DNA of 64,000 bases from Solenopsis invicta (taxonomy: Eukaryota > Arthropoda > Insecta > Hymenoptera > Formicidae). Within the stretch, counting starts at the first letter, position 1. Every line of letters begins with the position of its first letter. The notes under the pieces were generated by a model. It was not told where the DNA came from, ran no database searches, and saw nothing but the letters and a program-made list of their open reading frames with translations. A program made the translations under genes and the position numbers. Of this stretch, positions 1 to 13,035 are shown piece by piece. The stretch lies in the NCBI RefSeq assembly GCF_016802725.1, contig NC_052668.1:20764501-20828500 (forward strand), given 5' to 3'.

Positions 1-299
1 TTTGCATTGAAATCTCAGATTCTCGTTAATTGATTATACGAGATTTACGAGGAATTTTCTACGTCAGTGATCAAACTAATTGAGTGCAATGATTTTCTAT
101 GTCGCATGCAACCTTAGAATTAATTTTCTTGTCGGAAGCGTGACTCGTTTTATTTTTGTGAAATATTTGTACATTGATCTTGCACCTGTAATACATGCAG
201 CAATCGGGAAGAACCACTGCGTACATCAACGTACGTATATATTTCATGATTATTTTCTCATTAATTATTATACAGTAATCCATGAACAATTTTCAGAAT

Positions 300-660
300 T
301 GGGTAATGACTAGTTAAAAAGTTCAAAGTTAAACTAACAAAGTTTATAAGTTAATAACTTTTAACTTAATTTAGTTAATTTTAGATGAATTAAAAAATTT
401 TTAATTTTAATTTTTGACAAATAAAATAACAAATTTATTTGATAATTCTTATTGTAATTTTATTATTTAGAATAATCTAATTTTTAAAAATTACGACGTT
501 TTAATTTAACATAAATAATGCTTTTAAAAATTAATTTCTAATTTAATTGAATCTTAACATAATTTTTAACGTAATTAAATTAATTTTATAAGCCACTGAT
601 TTTAACTTAATTTAGTTAAAAAAAATATTAACTTATTCAACGTTGAAAATTTTTTGTTAT
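300..660. repeat. AT-rich dispersed repeat rich in TTAACTTAATTTAGTTAA
   Basis: The run AATAACTTTTAACTTAATTT followed by AGTTAATTTTA near 350-385 recurs, almost unchanged, near 44395-44420 inside the right arm of the foldback element. A second TTTTAACTTAATTTAGTTAA occurs near 600 in this same block. The shared sequence suggests a dispersed repeat family rather than chance AT richness. No termini or target duplications could be defined. Confidence 0.4.
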
Positions 661-2199
661 ATTAAATACATGCGCTAAATAAGATGAATATTTGCTCGAT
701 ATTTTTACTTCATGCAAATGGAATTGACGATGATTGTTAAATCGGTGTCGAAAATTGCAAGACAGATGAAGCATAAAAATTTCGTTGTGGGCAGAGTATA
801 GGAAGATCCAGGGAGCCGTACAAGTGCGTGTAACGGAATTCGTAGCCGCAGGCCAATCAGCACATTCTCGATATGCTGTGTTGGTTCCCGGGCGAGCGTG
901 GGCACCGAAACCTCGTAAAAATATCGCGAAGTTAAACCGCGATTCTCGAACACGGTACTCGACGACCGACAGGCTTCGCAGTTACGTTAATTAATCCTTT
1001 TCTCAAATCATCAATTCGTGCTTTCTTGACAACATGCTCTATAAGATAACGCTTCCTCTCATCGATACTTGGATAGTTTCGGTGAATTTCAAAAGAAGAA
1101 TGAGTCGCGCTTTCCTCTCCTAATTAATACACATTCCATTCGTTTGCGTGGGAATGGGTTTGCATATAACTGTAACCGTTATGGCCACCCTGCAAGACTC
1201 GCATGATGGATCGAATGCACATAAAACCAGCTGTGATAGACGAGATTAATGTCGTACAAATTTGAACTCCGCTCGCGTGCAACGTCGTACTAATAGCGCG
1301 ACCACCGCATCGCAGTAATAATGAACGGATAATTGAAGTAATTAGGCGCGAGGAAAGCCGAATGTTCTAATGGATACAAATTGTATGTCTATGAAGCCAC
1401 TCGAAACTACCGGATTGCCATTAATGTTATTTTACAACTGTTACGCGCGGAAATGCCAGTGCCTCGACTAAATAGGACTGTGCGAGCCTTCGGAATTCCG
1501 CATTTTCCCAGCTATAAACGCGACGCCGCGCGCCGCAATGCGCCGCATTATGCAACAACTGCTGGCGCTCGCCGACACGCTTCGTGGATTTTGACAACGT
1601 GTTCCATTCATTATTTAAATCTCGTCGCGGCAGTTTCAGCTATTCTGGAAAAACGGTATTCAATCTTGACGACAAGGTGACTCACAACCACCAAGAAAAG
1701 TACAGTATGGTCGATTTATGTGTTACTATATCACGCGCGTGGGAAGATGCGTGTTTACGTGAGTCGACGAGTTTAATTACGAGAAAAAATGCACGATCGC
1801 TAGACGATCGAGCAATCCTTTGTCCATAAAGCATTTCGCACTGATTTTCGATAAGAAAAGATGAATATCTTCGACGATGGCATCGTCGCCACTTATCTTG
1901 TGAAAATATCTTTGGCGCAATAAAATTAATAATTTGGCACGCGAAATTATATTATTTTAAATATTTTCTTTTATGGTTATTATCCAGAAGAAATGGTAAT
2001 TGCCTCTTGTCTCGGTGTTGAAACGCAACTTCCCCTGCACTTCGATCGGCAGATAATCACGTTCGGAGCATGCATAACAATTTTTCTTTTTGCAACATGC
2101 TCTTCCTGAAGCGTAGCATATGTATGTGCTACAACTTTCACGGTATTGAGAATAATTATTTATAAATAAGGGAATACTTCTCCGGTGGAAAATCACGAG

Positions 2200-3130
2200 A
2201 GCATCATTATATTTAACTTTGTGTTATTTTTATATTTAACTTATATTTAAACTAATTTCACGAGAGATATAACTTCTCAATTAATAAGAAATTTGAATCA
2301 AGAGATATTCTCGCTTTTTGTATCCATTTTTAGGAATTTTTTTTTTGAAAAAATATAAAAACTATTAACTATGAACTTGGTACATTTATTCTTTGATATT
2401 TTAATGTTTTTTACATTTTTTTCAAACATTAGAAAAGATTTTCAGTAATCTTAATTATTTGCTTTATAAATGCAGAAGGGCATGTAAAAAAGATACCTCT
2501 CTGTTGCTATTATTCAAGATGTAGAAATTATTAGAAAAAAAGAATTTAAAGGAATTCTTAATTTATACAAATGTAGTTCCCAAACTATAACAAAGTTAAC
2601 AAATTGATTTTTATGAAAATAGCAAAAATTTAATTTTTTTTACTTTTTTCGAGGTTTTTTTTATGTGAAAAATCGAAAAGTTGGAATTTATATTTAATTA
2701 TAGTTCAAATGAAAAAGAAAGGAATCTTGTCAATATCTTTTAAAAATTTTAAGTCAATTTTATTGAAATTAGATGAATTACACTGAAAAAATATTTATGT
2801 ATTAGTAAAAAATTTTGCAAAATTTTTTACTTTTAGTCGTTCTATTTCTCAAGAATAAAATTATTATAAAATACTTATAAAATATAATAATAAAATTTTT
2901 GAATCAAAAGCGAGAATAATCCCTTAATTATTTATTTATCAGTTTGTTAAAAAAGTCGCTCTTTTTGAACATCATGAAGACGTCATTATATTTAATATTA
3001 ATATTTATATTAAACTTATATTTGAAACTAGTACTTTTTACGAATACTTTTTAATTAATAAGAATACGAATTGAACATTGATTTATCAGTTTGATCAAAG
3101 AAGTCACTCTTTTTGTTTAACATTTTTTTA
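2200..3130. repeat. Degenerate direct repeats in AT-rich DNA
   Basis: A segment with TATATTTAAACT and AATTAATAAGAA at about 2230-2300 reappears in diverged form at about 2990-3070. GATTTATCAGTTT-like sequence followed by an AAGTCxCTCTTTTTG block occurs at about 2935 and again at about 3081. These look like old duplications or transposon remnants. No coding sequence or clear termini are seen. Confidence 0.35.
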
Positions 3131-3779
3131 ATTAATTTCAAGGTTGCTATTCTTCAAGGAAGTTTACACTCTGGTTAAAATTATTGAAAATATTTGTGAA
3201 ATGCAGTTTTCTGTAACACACGTGCCGAAGCCATATAATGTGTGCGTACAGAATATTGTTAAATGGATTACACGAGTATTCGTTTGATACAGAATAGCAT
3301 GCTACGTGTATCAGAATCTTGTATATTTGATAGAATATGAGATTTTAAAATTGTATGTGATCAAAACTGGTAAATGTCAAATTCCTCTGATGAACGTAAG
3401 AACGTGACATTAAAGTGACTCTTCAAAGAGTGTCTCTCTCTGGATTCTGCCTAGCTGTCGTTTTATATTTCACATATATCTGTTTTCGCAACTCTTTGCA
3501 TTTGCTTCAAAGTGCAGTCAGCACCGCTAATAAATCGCATAAGGAGAACGAATGTCAAAAGCAGTATCCCTGAGATTACAACGTTTCTTCGCAATTTTCC
3601 AGATGGATATCACGCGGTACATACCATTCATGAGCATTGCTAAATCCCTTCGAACGTTGCCACGGTCCACGTAACACTCGTACAAGTCGATTTTGAATCC
3701 AAAATTGTTTAATCCTTCCGCTTGCACTCCCTGGTAGTTTAATAGAAGCGTTGTTCAATAAAATATTTGTACTGTAGGC

Positions 3780-4350
3780 GCGTGTTTGTATCGAAACGCG
3801 GATGTCCAATGGACGCGATAGACCGCTAACTCGCAGCGTCGAGCGTCGCACGTTGCAGCTGCCGATCGAGCGATGCACCGAAGTTAATCGGAGTCGGTTG
3901 GTGGTGGGTTCGAAGTGGAAACTCGGTACCGGTGAACGAACGTGTTCGTGCGGTGCTGCGTTGATACACGAAACGGAATCACGTGGCAAGAAGGCGCGAA
4001 AAATCGATGGTTCGACGTGCATTCGGGACACCGCACCGTGCCGGACTGATGAGCCGCTCTGGTATAGACTGACTTTCTTCCACGCCGCAGCCGCACCGCG
4101 AGTTGCCCCTTTGATTACGAACACCGTCCCTCTTTTTCTCTCGTTCGCTTCATGCACCTCGCTTCGTATACGTTCTCCTTCTCGTTCACTCTACTCGTCC
4201 ATCACGTTCGCTCGCGTACATTCTCTTCTTTCGCTCTCGCTTCCTCTCGCATCCGCTCTTTCTCCCCGTTAGGTCGCCAGTCTCCTTTACACTGGCGCAG
4301 CGACCGTTCTTCCATCCTCTCGCTCCGGGTGTACCACTCCTTTACCTCAG
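3780..4350. promoter_or_regulatory. CpG- and pyrimidine-rich island, possible promoter or 5' UTR
   Basis: This stretch is much richer in CG dinucleotides than its flanks and ends in a long CT-rich tract (about 4130-4330) on the plus strand. It resembles the 5' regions of the recognised genes in this window. No protein can be assigned, so it could serve a gene outside the window or a non-coding transcript. Confidence 0.25.
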
Positions 4351-6549
4351 CAATGTCGTCAACGTGCCGAAGCAATCTTACGAGAGATTCTACGTCTGGC
4401 GTCCTATATTATCTGCGAAAGATTTTTAACGAGGGGATTAAGCTTAAACAGTTATCGTTAGGAAGAAATTCTTTCCGGAACGCAACAACGTTCTATCCTT
4501 TTGCTGTCGTGATATCTTGAAACTACCGACCAGATGTCGCGTTGTAGGCCACGTGGGAATATTTTTCATTCGATACGTCTGCGTTCGTCTTTCTATCGCA
4601 CGCAAATTTTAATCTAGCGGAAAAAGTAAAATGTACGACATTTAGATTGCATATCTTTTTTGTTGATAAGCTCTCGTGTGCTTCATCCTAGCCCCCCCCC
4701 CATATAATTTTCCTCGCTTGAGCAACGTCGACGACGGACAGCGCGCGGCTTCGATTCCACACGAGATTCCGCGGTGCACAACGTCCCATATTATTCGCAG
4801 ACTTTCCATAACGATTAGCCAGGAGAAAAGTGCCGGCGGCGGCGAGCTCCTTCGGTACGCCTTCTCTCCATCGCCTGTATATTATACTTTCCTACTTCGT
4901 CATGGAATCGTCTTTCTCAGCCTGGACGTTATACCAGCGCTGACGGTTTCCTCGATGCAACTAATAAATCTCGACTCCCGCATGCATTTGGGCCGCATAT
5001 GAGAACGTATGTAAATCTACTCTTCTCCAGTTTAATACCGAGTTCTTATCTTGGTGAAGTTCTCATTTACATACCGTCAAAGATTTCTTTGAACTCCTGG
5101 TAAATGGCAAAAATTACCCACTCCTTTCGGAAAATTGTAATAAGACTCGTGATATTAGATCGTAATTAGAAAATGATTTAAAGATGTTCTAGTTTTTTTA
5201 TATACTTTGTTAGAAAAATTATTAATAATATTAAAAAAAATTAAAACATTTTTAATTATTTAAAAATTTATTTAAATTTATATAAAAAAATTATATGAAA
5301 AATTATTTTTCTTAATAATTTTTTTAAAATTTTTTGGTGTTAGGAGAGGATAACGGAGATGCGTGCAAGTATCAAAAAATAAGTAAATTAATTAGCATAG
5401 GAAAAACAATTTAGCGTGTAGTTTGAGAAATCTTTGTAAATTTACTTAAAAAAATGTTGAGCACTAAGAGCTGCTTTCGACCGGTGTTGATGTTTCTTGT
5501 TAGTTGAGTTTGTTGTTACACTTTCCGGTCATTAGGATTATTTGTATTGTAAATTTATTTAAAAAATTATAAAAATTTTGAAAGCAAATTGCGCATTGAT
5601 GCATTGTAATCAATTATGCTTGTTATTTCATTTAACATTTAAATTTTGACTCACACTGTTTTTGGAAGAACCGGTTATAAGATAGAGATGCGGACAGTCG
5701 CTTCCGTGGCTATTCGATCACGAAGAGAGAGCTAACAGGAAAGGAAAGAACGCTACTCCAGTTACGTCAATACGTATTTGAGCGCGATATATCGTGGTAA
5801 TCGCGCCATAAACGCCTCCGACATACCACACGGACCATCGCTCCGCGGGAAACGATAACAACTGGCTTTGATTCCCGTATATTTTTGCCGTGAATATAAC
5901 GTATAGACTGCAACGAGTCGTTACGATAGTCTCGAGCAAAGTGCATTCTGTAAAAATACCGGCACGCACCTACATACATGCCTCGTTGGTGATTTCGTGC
6001 AGTCGAGCGTTTGAGCGAAAGTTGCGTTTCAGAGTTGCAACTGAAATGAATCGATGATATCGTATCGCGATGACGTGACATCCACAAGTCACGTGCGATG
6101 TGAGAGAATTAACACTATGAAAACAAAATTTATTCCGGTTACGTCAATAACGCGCTCTTCTCACCGATATACCTCGTGAGTAATATCGTCAGACATGTCG
6201 GACATGCCGTAACGTCTTGCTTCGCGAAACCGCAGAACCCGGGTAATAGAGAAGTAGAACGAGTGAATCTGTCAGACGCGCCGGGAGTCATTGAATGCCA
6301 TCCTCTTTCCCACCGTCGGCGCACCGCCGATAATTTGCCGTGCTAAAAGTACTTTCGCTTGTAGGATCGTGCAAGCGCCACAAATATGCGGGCGTGAAGG
6401 CAGTACGCCGGAAATTTTCTGGTACAGCAAGGTGCACATGCGCCATATACAGATAAAACCAGATTTGAAAGAAAGAGGGAAACGCTGCGCGCAGAAAGAT
6501 ATCATTCTCGTGCCAAGAAACGTGCGATTACTCAATTTTTGCACGGAAA

Positions 6550-6761
6550 CAACAATTTTGCTGAAATGCAGATTTGAAAATAATTATGTTGAACCATTTA
6601 AAAAATTTTATGTATTTACAATAACTTGCTTTCTAGAACATCAAAACTACAGCAAAATTATTACGCTTGGACGTCTTACAAAATTATTTTCATGTCCTAA
6701 CATAAAATTATTTTCTGATCTGCATCTAGCAGAATTTTTAGATGCTGCAGTAAAATTGTCC
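6550..6761. mobile_element. MITE-like inverted-repeat element, copy 1
   Basis: The left end ACAATTTTGCTGAAATGCAG is matched in inverted orientation by the right end, which reads CTGCAGTAAAATTGT, and an inner GAAAATAATTATGTT pairs with AACATAAAATTATTTTC. A diverged copy lies at about 12567-12762. Two copies plus internal inverted repeats point to a small non-autonomous DNA transposon. The superfamily is unknown and no target-site duplication was recognised. Confidence 0.5.
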
Positions 6762-9700
6762 TTTCTGTATAGTTTTCTTTTCTTAAATAACAGTTATCTT
6801 GATAAAGAATATTTTCTTAATATTTTAAAATTACACTCATTATTTATTTGAAACAAGTCAATTTACTTAAAATAAACTTTTGTGTACACACAGAAGAATA
6901 CATAGTGTAAATTATTTAAATTAAATAAATATTACTTATTTTACAAATGTTTTATAAGTTTATATATCTGCAAATCTATCATAAATTCATCATAAGCGTC
7001 AACTTTATTAAAAATATTTTTTGAATTCTAGTAATTTAATACTTTAATTAAAAGAATATTAAGTTAAAATAAACATTTAATTTGTATATAGTAATGAGAT
7101 TTTCTAAAATTTGTTTGAGTTTATTTTAAGACTATTATCAAGAAAATATTTCTTTGTTAAAGATAACCATTACTTGCTGAAATAAAAAAATAAGTTATCG
7201 CTTTTCTTAGCAGTACAATTGATATTTCTCTGTTTCTCTCTGGAATTGATATTTTAACTTATATTAAAGTAAAACGTTTGATGCAGTGATTTCTGCAAAG
7301 TTAAGACATATCTCGACAGATGATCGTCTACGCGTAGATATTCCGGATATCTTTTCTCAAATTGTGTAGCGAAACGATTTATGGGTGGACCGATCGTCGC
7401 GAGAGCCCAGAATGAGAGGAACCGAGGAGATTCCTGCCAGTCAACGATTCGTCGAACGAGGAGTAACGGCTGCAAGCCTTGTGGCACGTTTTAACGGTAT
7501 ATTTCCATCGCGCGAAGATCTGGGTTGCTGGAACGAGCGCCGTTGCAAACATGTACGTTTTGGTTTCTCGCGCCGACAATAAAATTACAGCCTAAGACGG
7601 CGTTTTTCCTTAGTTTCTATGCACCAAGCGTGAACAACTGAACACCATGCCTGCTAGAAAATCCTTTACGCCACTTTCTGTTTATGCAAACGATAAGAAA
7701 ATATTTTAACGCTTAAATTAATAATATTCATATATCTTGTACGTATAGAAAGTATCTAACTATAAGTATTTGTTTTCACCTCTCCATTATTTCTTTCATT
7801 GAAAAATACGATTGAATACATTAAATTTTATTTTGAAATTGGAGGGTTTCCTACGAAAATCAAACAATCCAAAGAGTTAAATTTTCAAGAATATTTTTCA
7901 CAAACTTCTCCTGAACTTGTACATTATATGAATATAGTAATTTTTTTCTGATCATATAATAAGTATACGAATAATGATTTATGCTTTAAAATAAATTTTT
8001 TTAGAAATTTGTTAAAAAAAATAAAAAAAATTTTTAAACTTGTTTGGTTTTTATAGGAAGCTCTTCCATTATTTTGATATATTATTTTGAATTAATTTAA
8101 AATGTAATGTATTGTTACGTTATAATAGAAGAGAAAAGGTGAAACTCATGATGCAACGGAAAAGACTGCTTTACAAATAAGGGACACGCTAATGAGCAGT
8201 CTCGCGACCGCAAAATCGTAACCGCGGCAACATGCGTTCACGCACGAGCGCGTGAAATCAACATAATAGAAAATCGGCGGCTTTGATCGGGCGGTGGTCG
8301 CGAGCGTATCAAATTCGGTCGTTTAACGGCAACGACCATGGTGATCGCGATTCGGCTGGGAAGCTATTCGACAGATCGGCGACGTCGTTCTCGTAACGAG
8401 GGACTCTGAACATACGTACGCGAAGGCAGTAATCGGCGCAGACAACGGTGCAACGAGGTCGCGTGCCAAGAATTTTGTCCGATAACTTTTCACGGACAGA
8501 AGTTCCTAAGAAGGTAGATTATTGTCGCGTGGCCGCGAAACGCCGGACAACGGAAAGAATTACAAGCGCCAAGTAAGCGGAGACTAGTTCGTCTACTTTT
8601 TGCTACATGTGATTCCAATCGGCCTTAGTATTATCCGTTACCCCAAGAGATGTGCCTCATCGGTATCTATGAAAAGAAGAATGTATGTCAAAAATTTCAC
8701 GGCGAGATGAAGAAGAGTATTTACATCTTAATGGAGAGATCGCGAATCCCGCGGTCTTGGGATTTTTTTTGCACACGTACCAGACTCGAGCGAATGCCAG
8801 GTTTGCTGTGCTCGTTCCGCAGCGTGTAAGTTCCTCGCGGAAGAAACGCCAATGCAGAAATCACGGATTTCACCGCGAGTCCCTCGCGTGTGGTACATCT
8901 TTTCTCGCGCGTCTCGTGCATCGGGTAAAAGAAAGAGAGGTTTACGAAGACCTGGACTTTCGTGAAAGCGAATGTTTTTTTCGCGATGGCAACGGAAAGG
9001 AAGAAAGAGAGAGAAAGAGAGAGAGAGAGGGGTAAAAGGGACCAGTGATCGCCTCCGGCCTGTCGCTGGGAGGTAGATAGGTATGCGGCAGGTGACTTTA
9101 CGCTCGCCCGCAGGTAGTCGACGATCCACGCGAAAGAGGACAACGCTCTCGGCGTGTCTGACCATTCCGAATCGTACCACTTTGAAAGACCTAGACGATA
9201 ACATGCCGGTTAATAGGACGTTGTACTTGTTTTGTGCTTCTACCGTTTCCGTACATAACCGCGTTACATATTTGCGGAAGCGTGATTCTCGCGTCTCGAC
9301 TTGTGTAACGCGCCGCGGCAAGCACATCCATCGCATGCGTTTAGACTAATTGTAATCACGCGTGATAATACTATCCTTTTGATTTTATTTAGACGTTTCT
9401 TCCCCCTTTGTTTTCCCTGAGATATGGGACCCGCGAGGTCGCGAAAGACCAGGAAAAGGGGGCAACGATCGCATACCGCTTCCTTAGAATCGTGCCACTT
9501 TGCGCGGCGGACGCGCCACATAATTACGATCGACGTCGATTAGCGGTTAATAGGCCGGCATCTTAATCGTTCGACTCGCGTGTAACTAGATCGCTAGCCT
9601 TAATTATTTATGTAACAGCAATGAAACGTAAAAGAAACGCTGGTAACGGTTTGATGCTGCATTAATAATATATACAGTATGTAATCAGCGATGGATAAGC

Positions 9701-12566
9701 AGAAATTATTATTCAACAACGAGTTGCGAGAGAAGTATTTGTTTTGCAACTGGAAACTAGAACTCGTAATAATATATAAAAGTTATAGAATGCTTATCAG
9801 AACTGTTCTACGAAAAATGCGTGTAATAACAAATTTTCTGTATAAACCATAATAATGATTGCGCGGAATATTTTTCATCACGATGGTTATATTTATGCAC
9901 ACTCGTTTGGTGCAAGGAAAGTTTTATAATGTTGATCGTCAAAATAAAATGTTCCTTTTGATTGGTTATATCGAAAGTTCGCTGAACGAATTCGAGCAAT
10001 TTCGAGTAATTAGAGAGGCAGCATATAATTTTCGTGAAAGAGAGACACATGAAAGTTGCCCGGAGTGAAATCTCCATCTCGACGCGAAATTTTCGACAAC
10101 CTCGTTGCGAGGGTTAACAACCCTGAGATTTCACAAAACGTTTGAGTGCGGTGTAAAAATACGCAAGAGGGTGGGCGAAGAGGAAAAAGCGTGAGACGCT
10201 GAGTCGCCCACGGGCGCTGGATCATACTTGTTCCTCTCTCTTTCGAGTCATCGTCGAGAGCGTGACGACGAAGCAAAAGGAGACGAAAAGAACGAGAGAT
10301 GCTCCAAGGAACAGGTAGTAACGGTACCGTAGCGCTTCAAACCATCTTGTTTTATCTTGCATAAATATCTCGTTGAAATAAGTAATTAATATTTTGTCAC
10401 GATATATGAGAAACAGTCGCCCTCTATATCGTGTATAAATATACCAACAATTAACAAATATATATACTTGTTAATTGTTTGTACGCCTATTACAAATATA
10501 TCTCTGAATGCTCCTGATGCCCAAATGACATCAGATTTTTATTAATTGAATTATTATCCTTTTTTATCTGTGCAATGCTTTCTAAACTAAGAAGGCCAGG
10601 TAATAATTTATTAATAAGAGAACAAAAATGATATATCAATATATTCATTTTTTAATTACTTGTTTTATAAGAATGGCATATAAATGAATTTTTACTCATG
10701 ATTACGAAGAATTCAATTTTAATAAAAATCTATTAGCATGCAAAATCTTCCTACGTCACAAAATTTAAAAAATGTAAAATACACTATTTTTTATTGTGCT
10801 TATCTAAAATTCTAAATTTACAATCATTTACATTTTTGAGTTTGCTATTTTTCTACTTATTTATCTGTATAACTTATCTGTATAATGATTGATACATGTA
10901 AAATAGCAATGCCATTTTGCGCGAATTATAATATATCATATTTTATATTATTAAATGTTCCGCTTGATCAAAAGTTATTATTTTAACGGGATCCAAATCA
11001 AGCAAGTGTGCTAATAAATATGAATAAACAACTTACTTCAATGAATGTAAACTGCAGTCACAAGTTGTTCATTCGTTTGCGCTCATTTACCTAATTTAGT
11101 TTTGACTTGAGGTACAGATATATTTTAGATACTGCCATATGTATTATATAAATTTTAGAATCTAGTAAAAATACAGTAAAAAAATAACGTTTTCTAATAT
11201 CTCTCAATATATTTAGATTTATATACCTCTAAAGTGCGTAAAATCTAGTATACACACCAGAGCCATTATTGTCTATGCATTCGAGTTTATGAAAGAATTA
11301 GGAACATAAATGCGATTTTTTTTTATATCAGCAATGGGGCCGATAAAGCTTTATCCATTCACATTATTTGCGAACAGCCTATGGCCATGCTAATAATATC
11401 AATAAGGATCTGATTGTCAACTTCAATATACATATATACATTTCTATTACGTTATTTTTTAATGGCAGATCCTTTGACTTAATTTATTTAATAAAATTGA
11501 TACGCGCAACCTATTTTGAATTAGACCTCAACAATTAAAATCTTAAATCTTAATTTCTAATCGTTTTTAATTCGATTTATTTATAATATAATTTTTTACC
11601 TGTTAATTAACCTCTATAAGACAGCTATATATACAGGAGCACATTGTATTGTATGAGCAACAAATGATAATATTCTTCTACCACATATGCGCTGTTCGAT
11701 CGCGTGAATGTGTTAATAAAATAAATAAAATGGTAACAAATAAAACTCATGCAACAAATAATTACAAATCGATTTATTTGACTAAAATAATGTTCAATAT
11801 AAAGTTTGAAATAAACTAACATCCAAGAATTGAGTTACTTATTTATAATGAGTATTAAAGCAAAAAAGAAAAGAAAATGATACGTCTTGCATTTAATATT
11901 TGAAAATATATGCTTACACGATGCCAAACAAAAGTGACAATAAAATAAGCTGAAAATTAAATAAAACATAAGCAAGAAAGTAACTGCAATTTAAAAATTT
12001 CACATTACATCAAAGTCAGCGAAATAGAATAACATAATGCGCCTACTATCCTAATTATCGGACGAAACTAATATTCTATTAGATCCGACCGTATGAATTT
12101 AAGCTCTAATTATTGCTTTGTATACACGTATTTTAAGATGAAAGAAATACATAATGGGCGGCTACCTGCTCGTGGGCAGATAAAAGTTAGTAGTAATCGA
12201 TACTTATATATCGACCATATAAATATTTTCATTTGCGACTGCATCCTAAAAAGAAACCGCATATAGTAAGTCTATTTTAACAGTTTACATTTAATATTGC
12301 TGTACAAGAGATATTTATATTTCGGATCAAATCTCATCCATTAATATCATGATTTAGAAACAAGTAGCCATAGTTGTTTTTACACAGAATAATTTTTCTA
12401 TGGCTATAAAATATAAATTAATTCATTTCAACAGCGCAAGATATCATCACAGTATTATCGAGGAAATCCTTTTCGGATTATTTAATTGTTAACCTTGGCA
12501 GAATTTCAGTACTTTGCAAAATAAAATTTTTAATATGTGATATATATAATTTTATTTATACGGAAA

Positions 12567-12762
12567 GAACAATTTTGCTGAAACACAAATTTGAAAATAA
12601 TTATGTTGAATCATTTAAAAATTATATCAGATGTTTAATTTGATAAAACTGTTGTTGCAATCTTATCATGCTTGGACATCCTACATAATTATTCTGATGG
12701 TACAACATAAAATTATTTAATCTGTATCAAGCCAATTTTTTAAATGCTATATGTAAAATTAT
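12567..12762. mobile_element. MITE-like inverted-repeat element, copy 2
   Basis: This is the second member of the family at about 6550. The two share ACAATTTTGCTGAAA, TTGAAAATAATTATGTTGAA and, further in, GCTTGGACxTC and AACATAAAATTATTT in the same order and spacing. It lies just beyond the 3' end of the SAXO-like gene. It is non-coding. Confidence 0.5.
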
Positions 12763-13035
12763 TCTTTCCATAATGATTGTAATTCATAATTAATAGCATA
12801 ATAATAATTAATTATAATTAATTATTATTAACTTTTGTATGTATAATTAATTATAATTATTACATATATTTTTACTCGATGGTCGATATATAACTTTCAA
12901 AATATTATGTATGATTATAAATGTGTACAATTATACTACCCTCACCAAGTGAAATTTTAATTTCAATATCTCAGTATCATTACTCAATAATTTTTGACAA
13001 AAAAATGAATAAAATATTAAGTTTTATAGACCAAT

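Larger units (their letters stand above)
1..13035. other. Intergenic region, no supported gene
   Basis: No open reading frame here looks like a real protein, and I recognise no exon. Most of it is AT-rich. CpG-rich, promoter-like or first-exon-like islands stand out at about 3780-4350, 5700-6550 and 8200-9350. The part nearest 13036 is the 3' side of the minus-strand SAXO-like gene and may hold its 3' UTR. AT-rich, partly self-similar sequence occupies about 300-660 and 2200-3130. Two related inverted-repeat elements lie near 6550 and 12567. A GA-rich run is present at about 9000-9030. Confidence 0.6.

Noticed and set aside
8728..9336. 202-codon minus-strand frame
   Set aside because: It overlaps other frames of similar length in a CpG-rich island and includes a Ser/Leu run from a GA repeat; no domain is seen.
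9859..10068. Short frame with a hydrophobic start, possible secreted peptide
   Set aside because: The frame opens at a non-ATG codon, the hydrophobic stretch after the first ATG is short, and no cysteine pattern or homology is visible.
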